From JABMQB01 sp964408795 (GTDB lineage Bacteria > Bacteroidota > Bacteroidia > Bacteroidales > Prolixibacteraceae), in contig CAYPAW010000081.1 in the NCBI GenBank assembly GCA_964408795.1, forward strand, positions 58,874-122,873: a stretch of DNA of 64,000 bases, in the 5' to 3' direction. Made by a program: the position numbers and the translations under genes. The notes under the pieces are model-generated. The model did no database searches and was not told where the DNA came from. It was given only the letters and a program-made list of their open reading frames with translations. This document shows, piece after piece, positions 18,588 through 27,915 of the stretch. The number at the start of each line of letters is the position of its first letter. Position 1 is the stretch's first letter.

Positions 18588-19628
18588 TCAGTTTTCGATC
18601 AACTGCACTTGTACCAATACCTTAAACCGATCCTTTGCATCCGAAATCTTCAATACATGAGCCCCTGGATAGATCAATTGCAACCTTCGTTGCACATTCC
18701 GGATGCCGATTCCCCGGCTTTCATTGTTCCGGCTCTCTCCGGATTCAGCTTTTTTGTTTTCAATCTCAAAATTCAACACCCCTCCGGTGACCTCGAACCG
18801 GATATGTACATAAGGATCCGGCATCCCTCCCTTTATTCCATGGGTAAAACTATTCTCCACAAAAGGAAGAAAAAGAAGGGGAGCAATGGTATGATCTTCA
18901 ATTTCACCGACAACTTCCATTTGAATCCTCTCCGGGTTGTGGCTTCGTAATTTTTGCAATTCGATATAATCGATCATTCCTTCGATCTCCCTTTTCAGGG
19001 ATATTCGTTCCACATCGGTCTCATAAATCACATAACGCATGAGTCTGCTTAACCTGAGAATTACTTCGGGCAATATCGGGGATGATTTTCTGGCCAGACT
19101 GAAAAGGCTGTTGAGCGAGTTAAAAAGGAAATGGGGATTGACCTGGGACTTCAAGGCCTTTAATTCGATCAGGGTTTTTTCTTTCTGTATTTCCTGCAGT
19201 CTGAACCATCCTCGGGCCAGTTTGATCAGGCTGGTTGTTGTGATGTATACAGACAGGTAAAGTACGATATCCCAAAAACCATAATAGGCAATGAAATAGT
19301 ATCCAGGAAAAATATAATCGATCCACCGGCCGAATAGAAGATCATACAGCAGCCAGCCCAGTATGAGCACTGCAGCCAACAGAATTCCGTAGATTACAAA
19401 TTTTCTTTTTTCAAGAAACAAAGGAAACAGCACGAAAAGATTCAGATAAACCGCTATCAATACCGGAAGATGAAAAACAGCCGTGTATACCAAATCTATG
19501 GGTTGAATATCCGCCGAAACCTTGAGAATATTCATTAAAACAAGGAACGATAAGGCCCAAAACAAAATATGTTGCAAGATCCGGTTCCTTGCAATACGGT
19601 CTCCTATATCAAGCCATTTTTTAACCAC
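18588..19628 (-). CDS. LytS-type membrane sensor histidine kinase
   Basis: 346 residues. Four membrane spans (about 18-35, 46-70, 80-100 and 115-135) are followed by a His_kinase domain with the phospho-acceptor in SQVNPHFLFNSLNSL (His about 194) and a HATPase domain with LPFVENSFTHGI and GIGIRNVQRRL. This is the usual Bacteroidota partner of LytTR regulators, with no large extracellular sensor. It starts 4 bases after the lipoprotein gene ends, which indicates one transcript: lipoprotein, kinase, regulator. Confidence 0.94.
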   Translation of the reverse strand: MVKKWLDIGDRIARNRILQHILFWALSFLVLMNILKVSADIQPIDLVYTAVFHLPVLIAVYLNLFVLFPLFLEKRKFVIYGILLAAVLILGWLLYDLLFGRWIDYIFPGYYFIAYYGFWDIVLYLSVYITTTSLIKLARGWFRLQEIQKEKTLIELKALKSQVNPHFLFNSLNSLFSLARKSSPILPEVILRLSRLMRYVIYETDVERISLKREIEGMIDYIELQKLRSHNPERIQMEVVGEIEDHTIAPLLFLPFVENSFTHGIKGGMPDPYVHIRFEVTGGVLNFEIENKKAESGESRNNESRGIGIRNVQRRLQLIYPGAHVLKISDAKDRFKVLVQVQLIEN

Positions 19629-19632
19629 AGGG

Positions 19633-20238
19633 TTACCGTTTCAACTCCGCTTCGAGGCCTTCCGCAAAAGCCTCATGGGTGTCGGCATATTTAATCACAA
19701 ACTTTTGTAACTCTTCTGCTTTGGCCGTCAGAAGAATAATATCACCATTGTTTTCATGATGGATCCTGACTTTGTTTTGTCTAATCAGATCTTCGAGCCA
19801 ATCCTGATTAAACCAGTTAATCAAAAGGTTGTTTTCTGTAAAAGTCAGTTTAGCAAATGTATGAACCGGAATAATATGAAAATCGAACAGTCCGAAGTCA
19901 TCCGGTTCATATTCATCTATATAAAAATCTGCAAAATAATGTCCCTCCAGTTCAAGGATCACGACCTCAAAATCATGTTTTGTAAAATCATTTTCCCCGT
20001 TGGGTTTCATTCGAAGCGTATACCTGGTTTTGTCCGGATTTTCATTCATTTTTTCTCCTTTAAAAGGGTGTTCAAATTTCCATAGTGTAGAATCGCTGTC
20101 ATACCATTCACCCGTCAACAAGTCATTGGGAAACAGGTCGCTTTGTGTATACAAAGGATAGAAAGAATAAACCACACATCCCGATAAAAAAAGAGTTACC
20201 AGGAATAGTGCCATACCAATTTTTGTCTTCATCTTCAT
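19633..20238 (-). CDS. Hypothetical lipoprotein upstream of LytS/LytT
   Basis: 201 residues with a lipoprotein signal (hydrophobic FLVTLFLSGC, lipobox Cys about 21). The body is acidic and aromatic (FYPLYTQSDLF, TGEWYDSDSTLWKFE), with no family I can name. The first gene of a likely operon with the kinase and regulator, so it may be a sensor accessory or a product whose state is monitored. Function unknown. Confidence 0.85.
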   Translation of the reverse strand: MKMKTKIGMALFLVTLFLSGCVVYSFYPLYTQSDLFPNDLLTGEWYDSDSTLWKFEHPFKGEKMNENPDKTRYTLRMKPNGENDFTKHDFEVVILELEGHYFADFYIDEYEPDDFGLFDFHIIPVHTFAKLTFTENNLLINWFNQDWLEDLIRQNKVRIHHENNGDIILLTAKAEELQKFVIKYADTHEAFAEGLEAELKR

Positions 20239-20661
20239 ACGGTTATTTGCTTTTGTTGATACGATATTTTTCTGAGGGGCTGGAATGTTTCCTTCAAACA
20301 GGCGGGCAATTCATTCATCAACTCCCTCCATCCTGAACCTAGGACGTAGGGAAATCCATTTGCTTGGCAACCTGTTTTTTCCGATCCAGAACAGCGGGAA
20401 GGAAACCACTTTCTTCCTTTCCATCGCAGAGAACGCGAAGGGGCATTCGAGCCACCTAATTGTACGACCAAAAATAGGAAAGCTTCTCTGTGTGCCCTAA
20501 TTATTTCGGTATAACCAAACAATAAATCGGTAACATGAATGACTGACCCGTTCACCGGTACCCGTTGGGAAATCATAAGTCGATAGCCGAAAAATGCCTT
20601 GTCCCGGAGGAAGAAATTGCCCGCACCTTAGAATCTGTTGTTTTGATTTCCTTCCGGTGGC
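20239..20661. other. Intergenic region, no gene seen
   Basis: About 420 bases between two leftward units. A leftward frame at 20235-20576 is open for 113 codons but has no protein-like pattern and begins in low-complexity sequence; I treat it as chance. The stretch near 20427-20445 resembles the cgcagagaacgcgaagg type of intergenic sequence common in Bacteroidota drafts. The promoter for the lipoprotein-lytS-lytT unit must lie in the left part. Confidence 0.5.
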
Positions 20662-22056
20662 TCAGGACAATTTTTCAACATAGAGCTGTGTAGTCTCCAC
20701 CCGGGTTACTACGATGGGATCTCCTTTTTCGATGAACCCGTTCTCTGCCATGGCATCATAATATTCATTGTCGATGATCACTTTACCTGAGGGACGTAAG
20801 ACCGTTTTAGCCATGCCCTTTTTCCCTTTGAGCATCAGCATTGAGGGTTCTATGCTCAGGTACCCTTCCTCCACATTCTCCGATTTTTTCAGGGAAAAAT
20901 TCCGGAACAGACCCGATCGGGCAGTAAAAAGTCTTTTCCCAAAATAAAGAGCAATCACAAAACCGGCAAAAGCAGAAAGCACAACGGTTAAAAGAGCTGT
21001 TCCCAGATGCGAGGAATCCACATTCTCAAAATTAAAGCGGACATTGTCAATCAGGCTGAGGACCAGACCTGAAAAAACGAACAAAATACCCAGGATTCCG
21101 GCGATACCGAATCCCGGTAGTACAAATATTTCCACAGCAATCAAAATCACACCGGCAACGAAAATCAGAATTTCCCAGTTGGCAGCCAGTCCTTCGAGAT
21201 AGAGGGGGGCAAAATAAAGAACGGCTGCCAGAATGGCTAATCCCAGAGGAAATCCGATACCCGGCGATTGCAATTCAAAATAAATTCCTCCGATGATGGC
21301 CATGATCAGGAGCCCTGAAACAACAGGAAGCACCAGAAACCCGATGATTCTTTCGATCCATGAAGGCTCATAGGTAACCAGGGTATATGTTTCGATGCCT
21401 ACTTTCTGAAGAACTTCCGGAATATTTTCAGCCATTCCTTCACAGAAACCTTTTTCGATCGCCTCCTGGGGAGTAAAGGTCAACACTTGCCCTGAATCGG
21501 AAATTCCCTGGATGAAAACCCTTTCATCCACCATTGCTTCGGCGATGAGTGGGTCACGTCTCCATCTGTAAACCGTATCGGTAGCTGTAATCAGGGTATC
21601 TTTTCCCTTGGCTTCTGCCGTAGCGCGCATGGTGGAACGCATATAAGACTGGTATTTATCGGGCATGGCTTCCCCGGTTTGATTGACCACCGTAACGGCT
21701 CCGATACTCGCACCGGGTCGCATGTATATGCTGTCACAGGCAATGCTTATCAGCGCTCCTGCAGAGGCTGCATTGTTGTCAATGAATACATACACCGGAA
21801 TATCACTGGCAAGAATCCTGGTTCGTATGGAGTCAGCGCTCTGAACTACTCCTCCATAAGTATTCATATGAATCAGAAAAACATCGGCTTCCAGTGTATC
21901 CGCCTGAAAAAATGCCTGCTTCACCTGCCTCCAGGTTGCTTCTGTAATTTCCTTCTGAATATCAAGCTTGTAAACCAGTTTTCCCTTCCTTTCAGAGGGT
22001 TGACCAACTCCATGGAAAAACCAGAAAACAAGAAAAAAAATTATACTTCGCTTCAT
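20662..22056 (-). CDS. NfeD-family membrane serine protease
   Basis: 464 residues: signal peptide, a ClpP-class serine protease domain, about five membrane spans (240-380) and a C-terminal OB-fold NfeD domain (about 400-464). The catalytic Ser lies in NNAASAGALIS (about 98) and a candidate Lys in MPDKYQSYMRS (about 133). This is the long form of NfeD. By family knowledge the long form cleaves membrane-associated substrates such as stomatin (SPFH) proteins, but none is encoded next to it. It follows mqnA by 9 bases on the same strand and is likely cotranscribed. Confidence 0.9.
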   Translation of the reverse strand: MKRSIIFFLVFWFFHGVGQPSERKGKLVYKLDIQKEITEATWRQVKQAFFQADTLEADVFLIHMNTYGGVVQSADSIRTRILASDIPVYVFIDNNAASAGALISIACDSIYMRPGASIGAVTVVNQTGEAMPDKYQSYMRSTMRATAEAKGKDTLITATDTVYRWRRDPLIAEAMVDERVFIQGISDSGQVLTFTPQEAIEKGFCEGMAENIPEVLQKVGIETYTLVTYEPSWIERIIGFLVLPVVSGLLIMAIIGGIYFELQSPGIGFPLGLAILAAVLYFAPLYLEGLAANWEILIFVAGVILIAVEIFVLPGFGIAGILGILFVFSGLVLSLIDNVRFNFENVDSSHLGTALLTVVLSAFAGFVIALYFGKRLFTARSGLFRNFSLKKSENVEEGYLSIEPSMLMLKGKKGMAKTVLRPSGKVIIDNEYYDAMAENGFIEKGDPIVVTRVETTQLYVEKLS

Positions 22057-22065
22057 AAGAGATAG

Positions 22066-22827
22066 TTAGTCACTTGTATTTACCTTCTTTGCCATATCCA
22101 GAAACAGCCGCATTCCTTTCTGCATCTCTTCATTCAGTTCAAATTGAATATTATCCGTAAGATACGTAAAAATATCAATATCCGGATAAACCGCTTTTTC
22201 AAGGGTAGCAATTTTTTCCATGTGGTTCAGTTCCGAACCCAGGGCCTGGTTGAATTGGTTCTTAAAGGATTCCTTCAGGGGTTTGTTGGCAGCCCATACG
22301 GCAAAAACAAAGGGAAGGCCCGTAAATTTCAGCCATTCGGTACTCAGATCATAGATACAGGCATACTTCTCTTCTATAGCAAAGACTCTGTCTCCTATCA
22401 CAACTCCAGCCTTTTTCCCCTTAATCCGATTCTTTTCAAACCCGGAGCAGGTATCTTCCCAGCGGAATGTTTTTTTCCAATAATGTTTCGACAGCACTTT
22501 AGCGAGAAGCACCGATGTACGTGACTGGTAATCCATCAGGATTGTTTCAATGTCATCCAGCGGAACTTCGCCGGCTAATACAACTGTTCGCACCTTCCCG
22601 TTGGTTCCAATGCATTTATCGGAAACAACTTCCAGTTTTTCATTGTCCAACAAAGCCGCTACCGGTACCAATCCTATATCGGCCTGCCCTGATTCAAGCC
22701 TGGATGCCACGTCAGAGGGCATATTCACACTTAGTTCAATCCGGTCTTTGAAATCCGGATTTGACAAACCATACACAAACGGCTTACTGTTCAGGTACGA
22801 TACACTCGAAACACGTATTTTTTCCAT
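22066..22827 (-). CDS. mqnA: Chorismate dehydratase, futalosine menaquinone pathway
   Basis: 253 residues from the methionine that begins MEKIRVSSVSYLNSKP; an upstream start at 22890 would add 21 poorly conserved residues. Family features are the SYLNSKPF start (about 7-14), PSDVASRL, the QADIGLVPVAAL substrate-site strand, and the DYQSRTSV segment. It converts chorismate to 3-enolpyruvylbenzoate, the first step of the futalosine route to menaquinone. Other mqn genes are not in the window. This fits a menaquinone-based chain fed by the NQR complex. Confidence 0.92.
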   Translation of the reverse strand: MEKIRVSSVSYLNSKPFVYGLSNPDFKDRIELSVNMPSDVASRLESGQADIGLVPVAALLDNEKLEVVSDKCIGTNGKVRTVVLAGEVPLDDIETILMDYQSRTSVLLAKVLSKHYWKKTFRWEDTCSGFEKNRIKGKKAGVVIGDRVFAIEEKYACIYDLSTEWLKFTGLPFVFAVWAANKPLKESFKNQFNQALGSELNHMEKIATLEKAVYPDIDIFTYLTDNIQFELNEEMQKGMRLFLDMAKKVNTSD

Positions 22828-22956
22828 CAGCAATGCATCTTTCTCATGGTAATCATTCGGAATTCTCCCTCCCCCCTTGTAAAAGTACAAATTAAATTCC
22901 CTTCCGAAGGATGAAGAATATCATCCCCGGTAAAAATGTTATACACCTTATTTTGT

Positions 22957-22964
22957 TAAATTTG
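22957..22964 (+). promoter_or_regulatory. Candidate -7 box for purB
   Basis: Sequence taaatttg matches the Bacteroidota -7 consensus TAnnTTTG, about 90 bases before the purB start. No good TTTG -33 element is seen at the expected distance, so support is moderate. Confidence 0.4.
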
Positions 22965-23054
22965 TGCGTTCTTTATACAAAACAGGTTTTAATAAGGAGG
23001 AATCGAAGCCAACCATGCAAAGCCTGATTTTCTTAAAACAAAAACTTGAGACCG

Positions 23055-24401
23055 ATGAAACAGAAAGCACTAACAGCCATTTCACCTGTTGACGGCAGGT
23101 ACCGGAATACCGTAAAAGAACTGGCCGGTTTCTTCAGCGAATATGCCCTGATCCGGTACCGTGTGTTTGTAGAAATTGAATATTTTATTGCACTGGGCAA
23201 AATTCCTCTTCCTCAACTTAAGCATATCAGCACGACAGATATCGAGAATCTCAGAGCGATCCACAAAAATTTCAGCATTCATCAGGCAGAGAGGATTAAA
23301 GAGATTGAGAAGGTCACAAACCACGATGTTAAGGCAGTGGAATATTTCCTCAAGGAAGAGTTGGACAAACAGGGGTTGAGTGAATACAGGGAATTTGTAC
23401 ATTTCGGACTGACTTCACAGGATATCAATAATACGGCTCTTCCGTTATCGATTCATGAAGCATTGGATCGTTCTTATTATCCTGCTCTGGAGAAACTTAT
23501 GACGAAGATCAGGGAACTGGCCGGAGAATGGATGGATATACCAATGTTAGCCAGAACCCATGGACAACCGGCCTCTCCGACCAAAGTTGGAAAAGAACTC
23601 ATGGTTTTTCATGAACGTTTGGAGGTACAGCTGGCTCAACTAAAAACCCTGCCCTGTTTTGGCAAGTTCGGAGGAGCTACAGGCAATTTTAATGCCCATG
23701 TAGCTGCTTATCCACACATTGACTGGCCCGGTTTTGCCAACCGTTTTCTTAAGGAAACATTGGGCCTGGAACGTTCTCAATACACCACACAGATTGCCCA
23801 TTATGACAATTACGGAGCCATCTTTGATGCCCTCAAAAGGATTAATACCATCCTCATGGATATGAACCGTGATATCTGGGCTTACATCTCTCTGAATTAT
23901 TTTAAACAGAAAATAAAAAAAGGAGAAACAGGATCATCCACAATGCCCCACAAAGTCAATCCCATTGATTTTGAAAACTCGGAAGGGAACCTGGGTATAG
24001 CCAATGCCTCTTTCAAGCACCTCTCTTCCGTACTGCCGGTTTCAAGGATGCAGCGCGATCTCACAGATTCCACGGTAACCCGCTTTATTGGAGTTCCTTT
24101 TGCGCATACCTTGTTGGCCTTTCATTCGGCCCTTCGGGGATTGGATAAATTACGCATCAATACCCCGGCACTCCATCAGGATCTGGAAAACAACTGGGCT
24201 GTCGTGGGTGAAGCCATTCAAACCATACTTCGCCGGGAAAAATATCCCCATCCCTACGAAGCATTAAAAGAGCTGACCCGCACGGAAACGTCCATAGACC
24301 GGCAAACCATAATTCATTTTGTAAACAACCTCCCGGTTTCCGAAACCGTAAAAAACGAATTGAAGAAAATTACACCCCACAACTATACGGGGATCTTTTA
24401 G
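23055..24401 (+). CDS. purB: Adenylosuccinate lyase
   Basis: 448 residues from the ATG at 23055 (a TTG nine bases earlier is less likely). It is a fumarase/aspartase-superfamily enzyme acting twice in purine synthesis, on SAICAR and on adenylosuccinate. Seen are SPVDGRY near the N-terminus, TNHDVKAVEYFLKE, the HGQPASPTKVGKE motif with a catalytic-site His, and the signature GSSTMPHKVNP (about 296-306). Length and order match the E. coli-type PurB. It is followed by an ABC exporter gene 22 bases later. Confidence 0.96.
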   Translation: MKQKALTAISPVDGRYRNTVKELAGFFSEYALIRYRVFVEIEYFIALGKIPLPQLKHISTTDIENLRAIHKNFSIHQAERIKEIEKVTNHDVKAVEYFLKEELDKQGLSEYREFVHFGLTSQDINNTALPLSIHEALDRSYYPALEKLMTKIRELAGEWMDIPMLARTHGQPASPTKVGKELMVFHERLEVQLAQLKTLPCFGKFGGATGNFNAHVAAYPHIDWPGFANRFLKETLGLERSQYTTQIAHYDNYGAIFDALKRINTILMDMNRDIWAYISLNYFKQKIKKGETGSSTMPHKVNPIDFENSEGNLGIANASFKHLSSVLPVSRMQRDLTDSTVTRFIGVPFAHTLLAFHSALRGLDKLRINTPALHQDLENNWAVVGEAIQTILRREKYPHPYEALKELTRTETSIDRQTIIHFVNNLPVSETVKNELKKITPHNYTGIF

Positions 24402-24423
24402 TCTCTGAAATCCGGTATTGACT

Positions 24424-26244
24424 ATGAAAGAGTTTTTGTTGCTTATCAAACGTTTTATTCCTCCCTATAAGTGGAAAGTTGTACTGAACTTTTTCTTTAA
24501 CCTTTTGAGTGCCATTTTTGGGGCTTTCTCTTTTGGACTGATGATCCCGGCCCTTGAAATTCTCTTTGGTGCAAGGGAAATGGTTTACACAAAATCCGAT
24601 TTAACTTTTTCGCTGGAATCAATCACATCCAATGCGAATTATTACCTAAGCCAGATCATTGAAAAATCCGGACAACAAACGGCACTGGTTTATATTGGAT
24701 TTTTTATCATCCTTTCGGTATTGCTAAAGGTAGGGTTTGCCTATTTGGCCAGTTTTAAAATGATATCCCTCAGAAACGGAGTTGTACGGGATATTCGTTC
24801 TTTGCTCTATACCAAGATCCTAAGTCTACCGCTGGGATATTTTTCAGATGAAAAAAAGGGAGACATCATAGCCCGGATGACCGGGGATGTCCAGGAGGTA
24901 GAAAATTCGATCATGAACTCCCTGGAGATGATGTTTAAGAATCCAGTGATCATCCTCATTTCCTTGATCGTGATGATTTATATGAGTTGGTCGCTGACCC
25001 TTTTTGTTCTGATTCTGATGCCTCTGGCAGGATTCATTATTGGCAGAATCGGACGCAGCCTCAAGAAACAGTCAACCCGGGGTCAAAACAAACTCGGGGA
25101 AATTCTGTCAATCATTGAAGAAGATCTGTCCGGCTTACGGGTCATCAAAGCTTTTAACGGGGAAAAAAAAGCTTCCCGGCGCTTCGAGAGAGAAAATTGC
25201 AACTACCTGACAATCATGAACCAGCTCATGTGGAGACGTCATCTGGCTCATCCCATGAGCGAATTCCTGGGAACGATAACCATGGTTATCGTACTGTGGT
25301 ATGGAGGCCGATTGATCCTCAACAACGAAGGATCCCTGTCGGCAGCCGAATTCATCGGGTACCTGGTTTTCTTTTACAGTATCATCAATCCTGCCAAAGC
25401 TTTTTCTCAAGCTCTTTACAGTGTAGAGAAAGGAATGGCCTCCATGCACCGGATTGACCGGATCCTGGATGCCCGTTCAACCATTGTCGAAAAACCGGAT
25501 GCCTTAATCCCCGGACCCTTTAAAGAAAGTATAGTCTACCGGAATGTTTCCTTTTCCTATGATTCAAAAAAAGTGCTGAAGAATATATCCCTGGAGATCC
25601 AAAAGGGGAAAACCATCGCCCTGGTTGGACAGTCAGGAAGTGGAAAATCAACCATGGTCGACCTTTTGCCCCGTTTCTGGGATGTCACGGAAGGGCAGAT
25701 CCTGATTGACGGAACCGACATCCGGGATATGAAGTTGCAAAGCCTACGCATGTTCATTGGCAATGTAAACCAGGATCCTATTCTTTTTAACGATACCGTA
25801 TTCAACAACATTGCTTTCGGAGTGGAATATGCCAGTGCTGAAGAAGTGATGAATGCCGCAAAAATTGCCAATGCGCATGATTTTATCATGGAAACGGAGA
25901 ACGGGTATGAAACCATCATCGGTGACCGGGGAGATAAATTATCGGGCGGGCAGAAACAACGCCTGTCCATTGCCCGGGCTATCTTAAGCAATCCTCCGAT
26001 ACTAATCCTGGATGAAGCAACATCAGCTCTGGATACCGAATCGGAAAAACTGGTTCAGGATGCCTTAACCCATTTGATGGAAAACCGGACCTCCCTGGTA
26101 ATTGCACACCGCCTTTCAACGATCCGGAATGCAGACATGATTTGTGTCCTGCATAAAGGACGCATCGTGGAACAAGGATCCCATAAGCAACTGATGCAAG
26201 CAAATGGACGTTACACAAAATTGTATGAAATGCAGATGGTATAA
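24424..26244 (+). CDS. ABC transporter, fused permease-ATPase (MsbA-type)
   Basis: 606 residues from the ATG at 24424. The N-terminal six-span exporter domain (about 15-330) is followed by an ATPase with Walker A GQSGSGKST (about 399), Q-loop, signature LSGGQKQR, Walker B LILDEATSALD and the H-loop IAHRLST. It is a homodimerising half-transporter of the MsbA/lipid-A or multidrug type; the substrate cannot be told from sequence. It is cotranscribed with or just after purB. Confidence 0.94.
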   Translation: MKEFLLLIKRFIPPYKWKVVLNFFFNLLSAIFGAFSFGLMIPALEILFGAREMVYTKSDLTFSLESITSNANYYLSQIIEKSGQQTALVYIGFFIILSVLLKVGFAYLASFKMISLRNGVVRDIRSLLYTKILSLPLGYFSDEKKGDIIARMTGDVQEVENSIMNSLEMMFKNPVIILISLIVMIYMSWSLTLFVLILMPLAGFIIGRIGRSLKKQSTRGQNKLGEILSIIEEDLSGLRVIKAFNGEKKASRRFERENCNYLTIMNQLMWRRHLAHPMSEFLGTITMVIVLWYGGRLILNNEGSLSAAEFIGYLVFFYSIINPAKAFSQALYSVEKGMASMHRIDRILDARSTIVEKPDALIPGPFKESIVYRNVSFSYDSKKVLKNISLEIQKGKTIALVGQSGSGKSTMVDLLPRFWDVTEGQILIDGTDIRDMKLQSLRMFIGNVNQDPILFNDTVFNNIAFGVEYASAEEVMNAAKIANAHDFIMETENGYETIIGDRGDKLSGGQKQRLSIARAILSNPPILILDEATSALDTESEKLVQDALTHLMENRTSLVIAHRLSTIRNADMICVLHKGRIVEQGSHKQLMQANGRYTKLYEMQMV

Positions 26245-26269
26245 AAAACCCTTTCTGTGCTCACCGGAC

Positions 26270-26292
26270 AAAAAAAAACTGCCCTCAGGCAG
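26270..26292 (-). terminator. Rho-independent terminator after tRNA-Trp
   Basis: Reading leftwards: a 5-bp GC stem (ctgcc/ggcag) with a four-base loop, then a run of eight to nine T. It lies just past the 3' end of tRNA-Trp and would end the leftward tRNA transcript. Confidence 0.65.
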
Positions 26293-26301
26293 CTTTAAAA
26301 G

Positions 26302-26374
26302 CACGGGAGGAGCGACTCGAACGCCCGACACCTGGTTTTGGAGACCAGTGCTCTACCAACTGAGCTACACCCGT
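26302..26374 (-). tRNA. tRNA-Trp (anticodon CCA)
   Basis: A 73-base cloverleaf. Acceptor acgggtg/ctcccgt has one T-T opposition at pair 6-67; D arm gctc/gagc; anticodon stem ctggt/accag with loop ctccaaa giving CCA; T arm gggcg/cgctc with loop ttcgagt; discriminator G. The 3' CCA is not encoded. Confidence 0.95.
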
Positions 26375-26518
26375 GTTTGAAACGAAAGCAAATATACGAA
26401 ATCACCTTCAAATACCTAAAAATTTTTTCTTCGCATCCCCTTGGGGGCCTCCGGAAAAAAAACTTATGAACAACCGGTACGAAACAAGATTCCCGGCGAT
26501 ATCTCCGTGACTGCATTG

Positions 26519-26603
26519 CGGAGAGAGAGGGATTCGAACCCCCGGTACCTCACGGTACAACGGTTTTCAAGACCGCCGCATTCGACCACTCTGCCATCTC
26601 TCC
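26519..26603 (-). tRNA. tRNA-Ser (anticodon TGA)
   Basis: An 85-base class II tRNA. Acceptor ggagaga/tctctcc is fully paired; anticodon loop cttgaaa gives TGA, reading UCA-type Ser codons; a long variable arm (taccgtgaggta) lies before the T arm ggggg/ccctc. Discriminator G, no encoded CCA. It lies upstream of tRNA-Trp on the same strand with about 145 bases between. Confidence 0.96.
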
Positions 26604-26867
26604 GGGCGCGACAAAAGTAGAATATTTTTCAAAACACAAAAAAAGTTTAGGAAAAAAGATTCGGGTTGCTGAAAAAAGAAGGCTCTCAAGGTTGCATATT
26701 TGAAAGTAATTTCAGAATTTAGTATACACTTTAAAAAAGGCTGCAACTACTGATTTTATTGATGTTCTAAAAATGTTCATTTGCATAAGAAACAAAACTT
26801 AAAAAATATACTTTACGAACTTATGTACTTATTTTCAACAACTTAATTAATTTTAAAATTTTATCGT
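26604..26867. promoter_or_regulatory. A/T-rich upstream region of the HU gene and tRNA-Ser
   Basis: About 260 bases between divergent units. The part at 26730-26865 is strongly A/T-rich, as expected ahead of a highly expressed HU gene, but I find no exact TAnnTTTG box, so no promoter is pinned down. Confidence 0.35.
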
Positions 26868-27140
26868 ATGAACAAAGCACAATTAATTGATGCAATGGCT
26901 GACCAAGCCGGATTAACAAAGGCAGACGCAAAGAAAGCACTGGATGCATTTGTTAATGCAACAACTGACGCTCTCAAGGGCGGTGACCGTGTAGCTCTTA
27001 TTGGATTTGGGTCCTTTGCAGTATCGGAAAGAAGTGCCAGAACGGGCAGAAATCCACAAACAGGAAAAGAAATTCAAATTGCAGCCAAGAAGGTCGTTAA
27101 ATTCAAACCAGGAGCCGAACTCGGAAACGCTGTTTCATAA
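26868..27140 (+). CDS. HU-family DNA-binding protein
   Basis: 90 residues, the standard HU length. Two N-terminal helices (MNKAQLIDAMADQAGLTK and onward), the GFGSF turn (about 47-51), and the beta-arm tip RNPQTGKEI (about 61-69) with the Pro that intercalates into DNA are all visible. It would be a homodimeric nucleoid protein bending DNA without sequence specificity. A hairpin terminator follows directly. A second, divergent HU/IHF-type gene lies at 32518. Confidence 0.97.
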   Translation: MNKAQLIDAMADQAGLTKADAKKALDAFVNATTDALKGGDRVALIGFGSFAVSERSARTGRNPQTGKEIQIAAKKVVKFKPGAELGNAVS

Positions 27141-27162
27141 TTGATTAACGTAAACGTATTTC

Positions 27163-27195
27163 AAAAAAGGGAGGCTTACAAGGCTTCCCTTTTTT
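27163..27195 (+). terminator. Rho-independent terminator after the HU gene
   Basis: Arms aaaaaagggaggct and ggcttcccttttt form a stem of about 13 pairs with a short loop and a T-run, 23 bases after the HU stop. Confidence 0.8.
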
Positions 27196-27210
27196 GTACA
27201 TTTCTTTGGC

Positions 27211-27909
27211 ATGAATCCATCCCAGCTAAAGAGAATCACCGAGTTTCTCTCGGGGTATGTAACCCAGGAAAGGCTGTATCTTTTCGATAAAGTGCTGGCA
27301 TTCAGAACCCGTTATATAACGGTTGTTCTTGAAGACATTTACCAATCCCAGAATGCCAGTGCGGTGCTGCGTTCCTGTGATTGCTTTGGGATCCAGGATG
27401 TGCATATTATTGAAAACAGAAATCCCTTTATGCTGAATCCTCATGTGGAACGCGGTTCGGCCAGGTGGCTTACCTTAAAAAAACATCCCCAGGATGATAA
27501 CAACAGCCGGAAGGCTGTCCGCACTCTGAAAGCCGAGGGATACCGAATTGTAGCTACTTCACCCCATAGGAAAGAGACTTCTCTTGAAGATTTCGATTTA
27601 CGGACAGGAAAAACAGCCCTGGTTTTTGGTTCCGAGAAACCCGGAATCTCAACCGATATTCTGAAAGAAGCCGATGAATTTCTGCATATTCCCATGGTTG
27701 GATTCACTGAAAGTCTGAATATTTCCGTTTCTGCAGCCATCATTCTGCATAGCCTTACCGAAAAATTACACCCGTCAAAGGAGATTCATTGGAAATTATC
27801 CCCGGAAGAAAAAGCAATTCTCAAACTGGAGTGGCTTAAAAGATCCATCCGGAAGAGTGAAGTACTGGTCGCTGAATGGATGAAAAGAGAGACCTTAAGC
27901 GGATCCTGA
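27211..27909 (+). CDS. TrmH-family tRNA/rRNA 2'-O-methyltransferase
   Basis: 232-residue SPOUT methyltransferase. Motif 1 NASAVLRSCDCFG (about 49-61) has the catalytic Arg; motif 2 is ALVFGSEKPGIS (about 137-148); motif 3 is MVGFTESLNISVSAA (about 162-176), which forms the knot and binds S-adenosylmethionine. Size and the C-terminal helical extension resemble TrmH, which methylates G18 of tRNA, rather than the rRNA enzyme RlmB. Convergent with the next gene. Confidence 0.9.
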   Translation: MNPSQLKRITEFLSGYVTQERLYLFDKVLAFRTRYITVVLEDIYQSQNASAVLRSCDCFGIQDVHIIENRNPFMLNPHVERGSARWLTLKKHPQDDNNSRKAVRTLKAEGYRIVATSPHRKETSLEDFDLRTGKTALVFGSEKPGISTDILKEADEFLHIPMVGFTESLNISVSAAIILHSLTEKLHPSKEIHWKLSPEEKAILKLEWLKRSIRKSEVLVAEWMKRETLSGS

Positions 27910-27915
27910 AAGAAC

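Noticed and set aside
20235..20576. 113-codon leftward open frame
   Set aside because: Irregular composition, no fold pattern, and it overlaps low-complexity intergenic sequence; treated as chance.
23046..23054. TTG start for purB
   Set aside because: The ATG at 23055 gives a normal N-terminus; the three extra residues are not needed.
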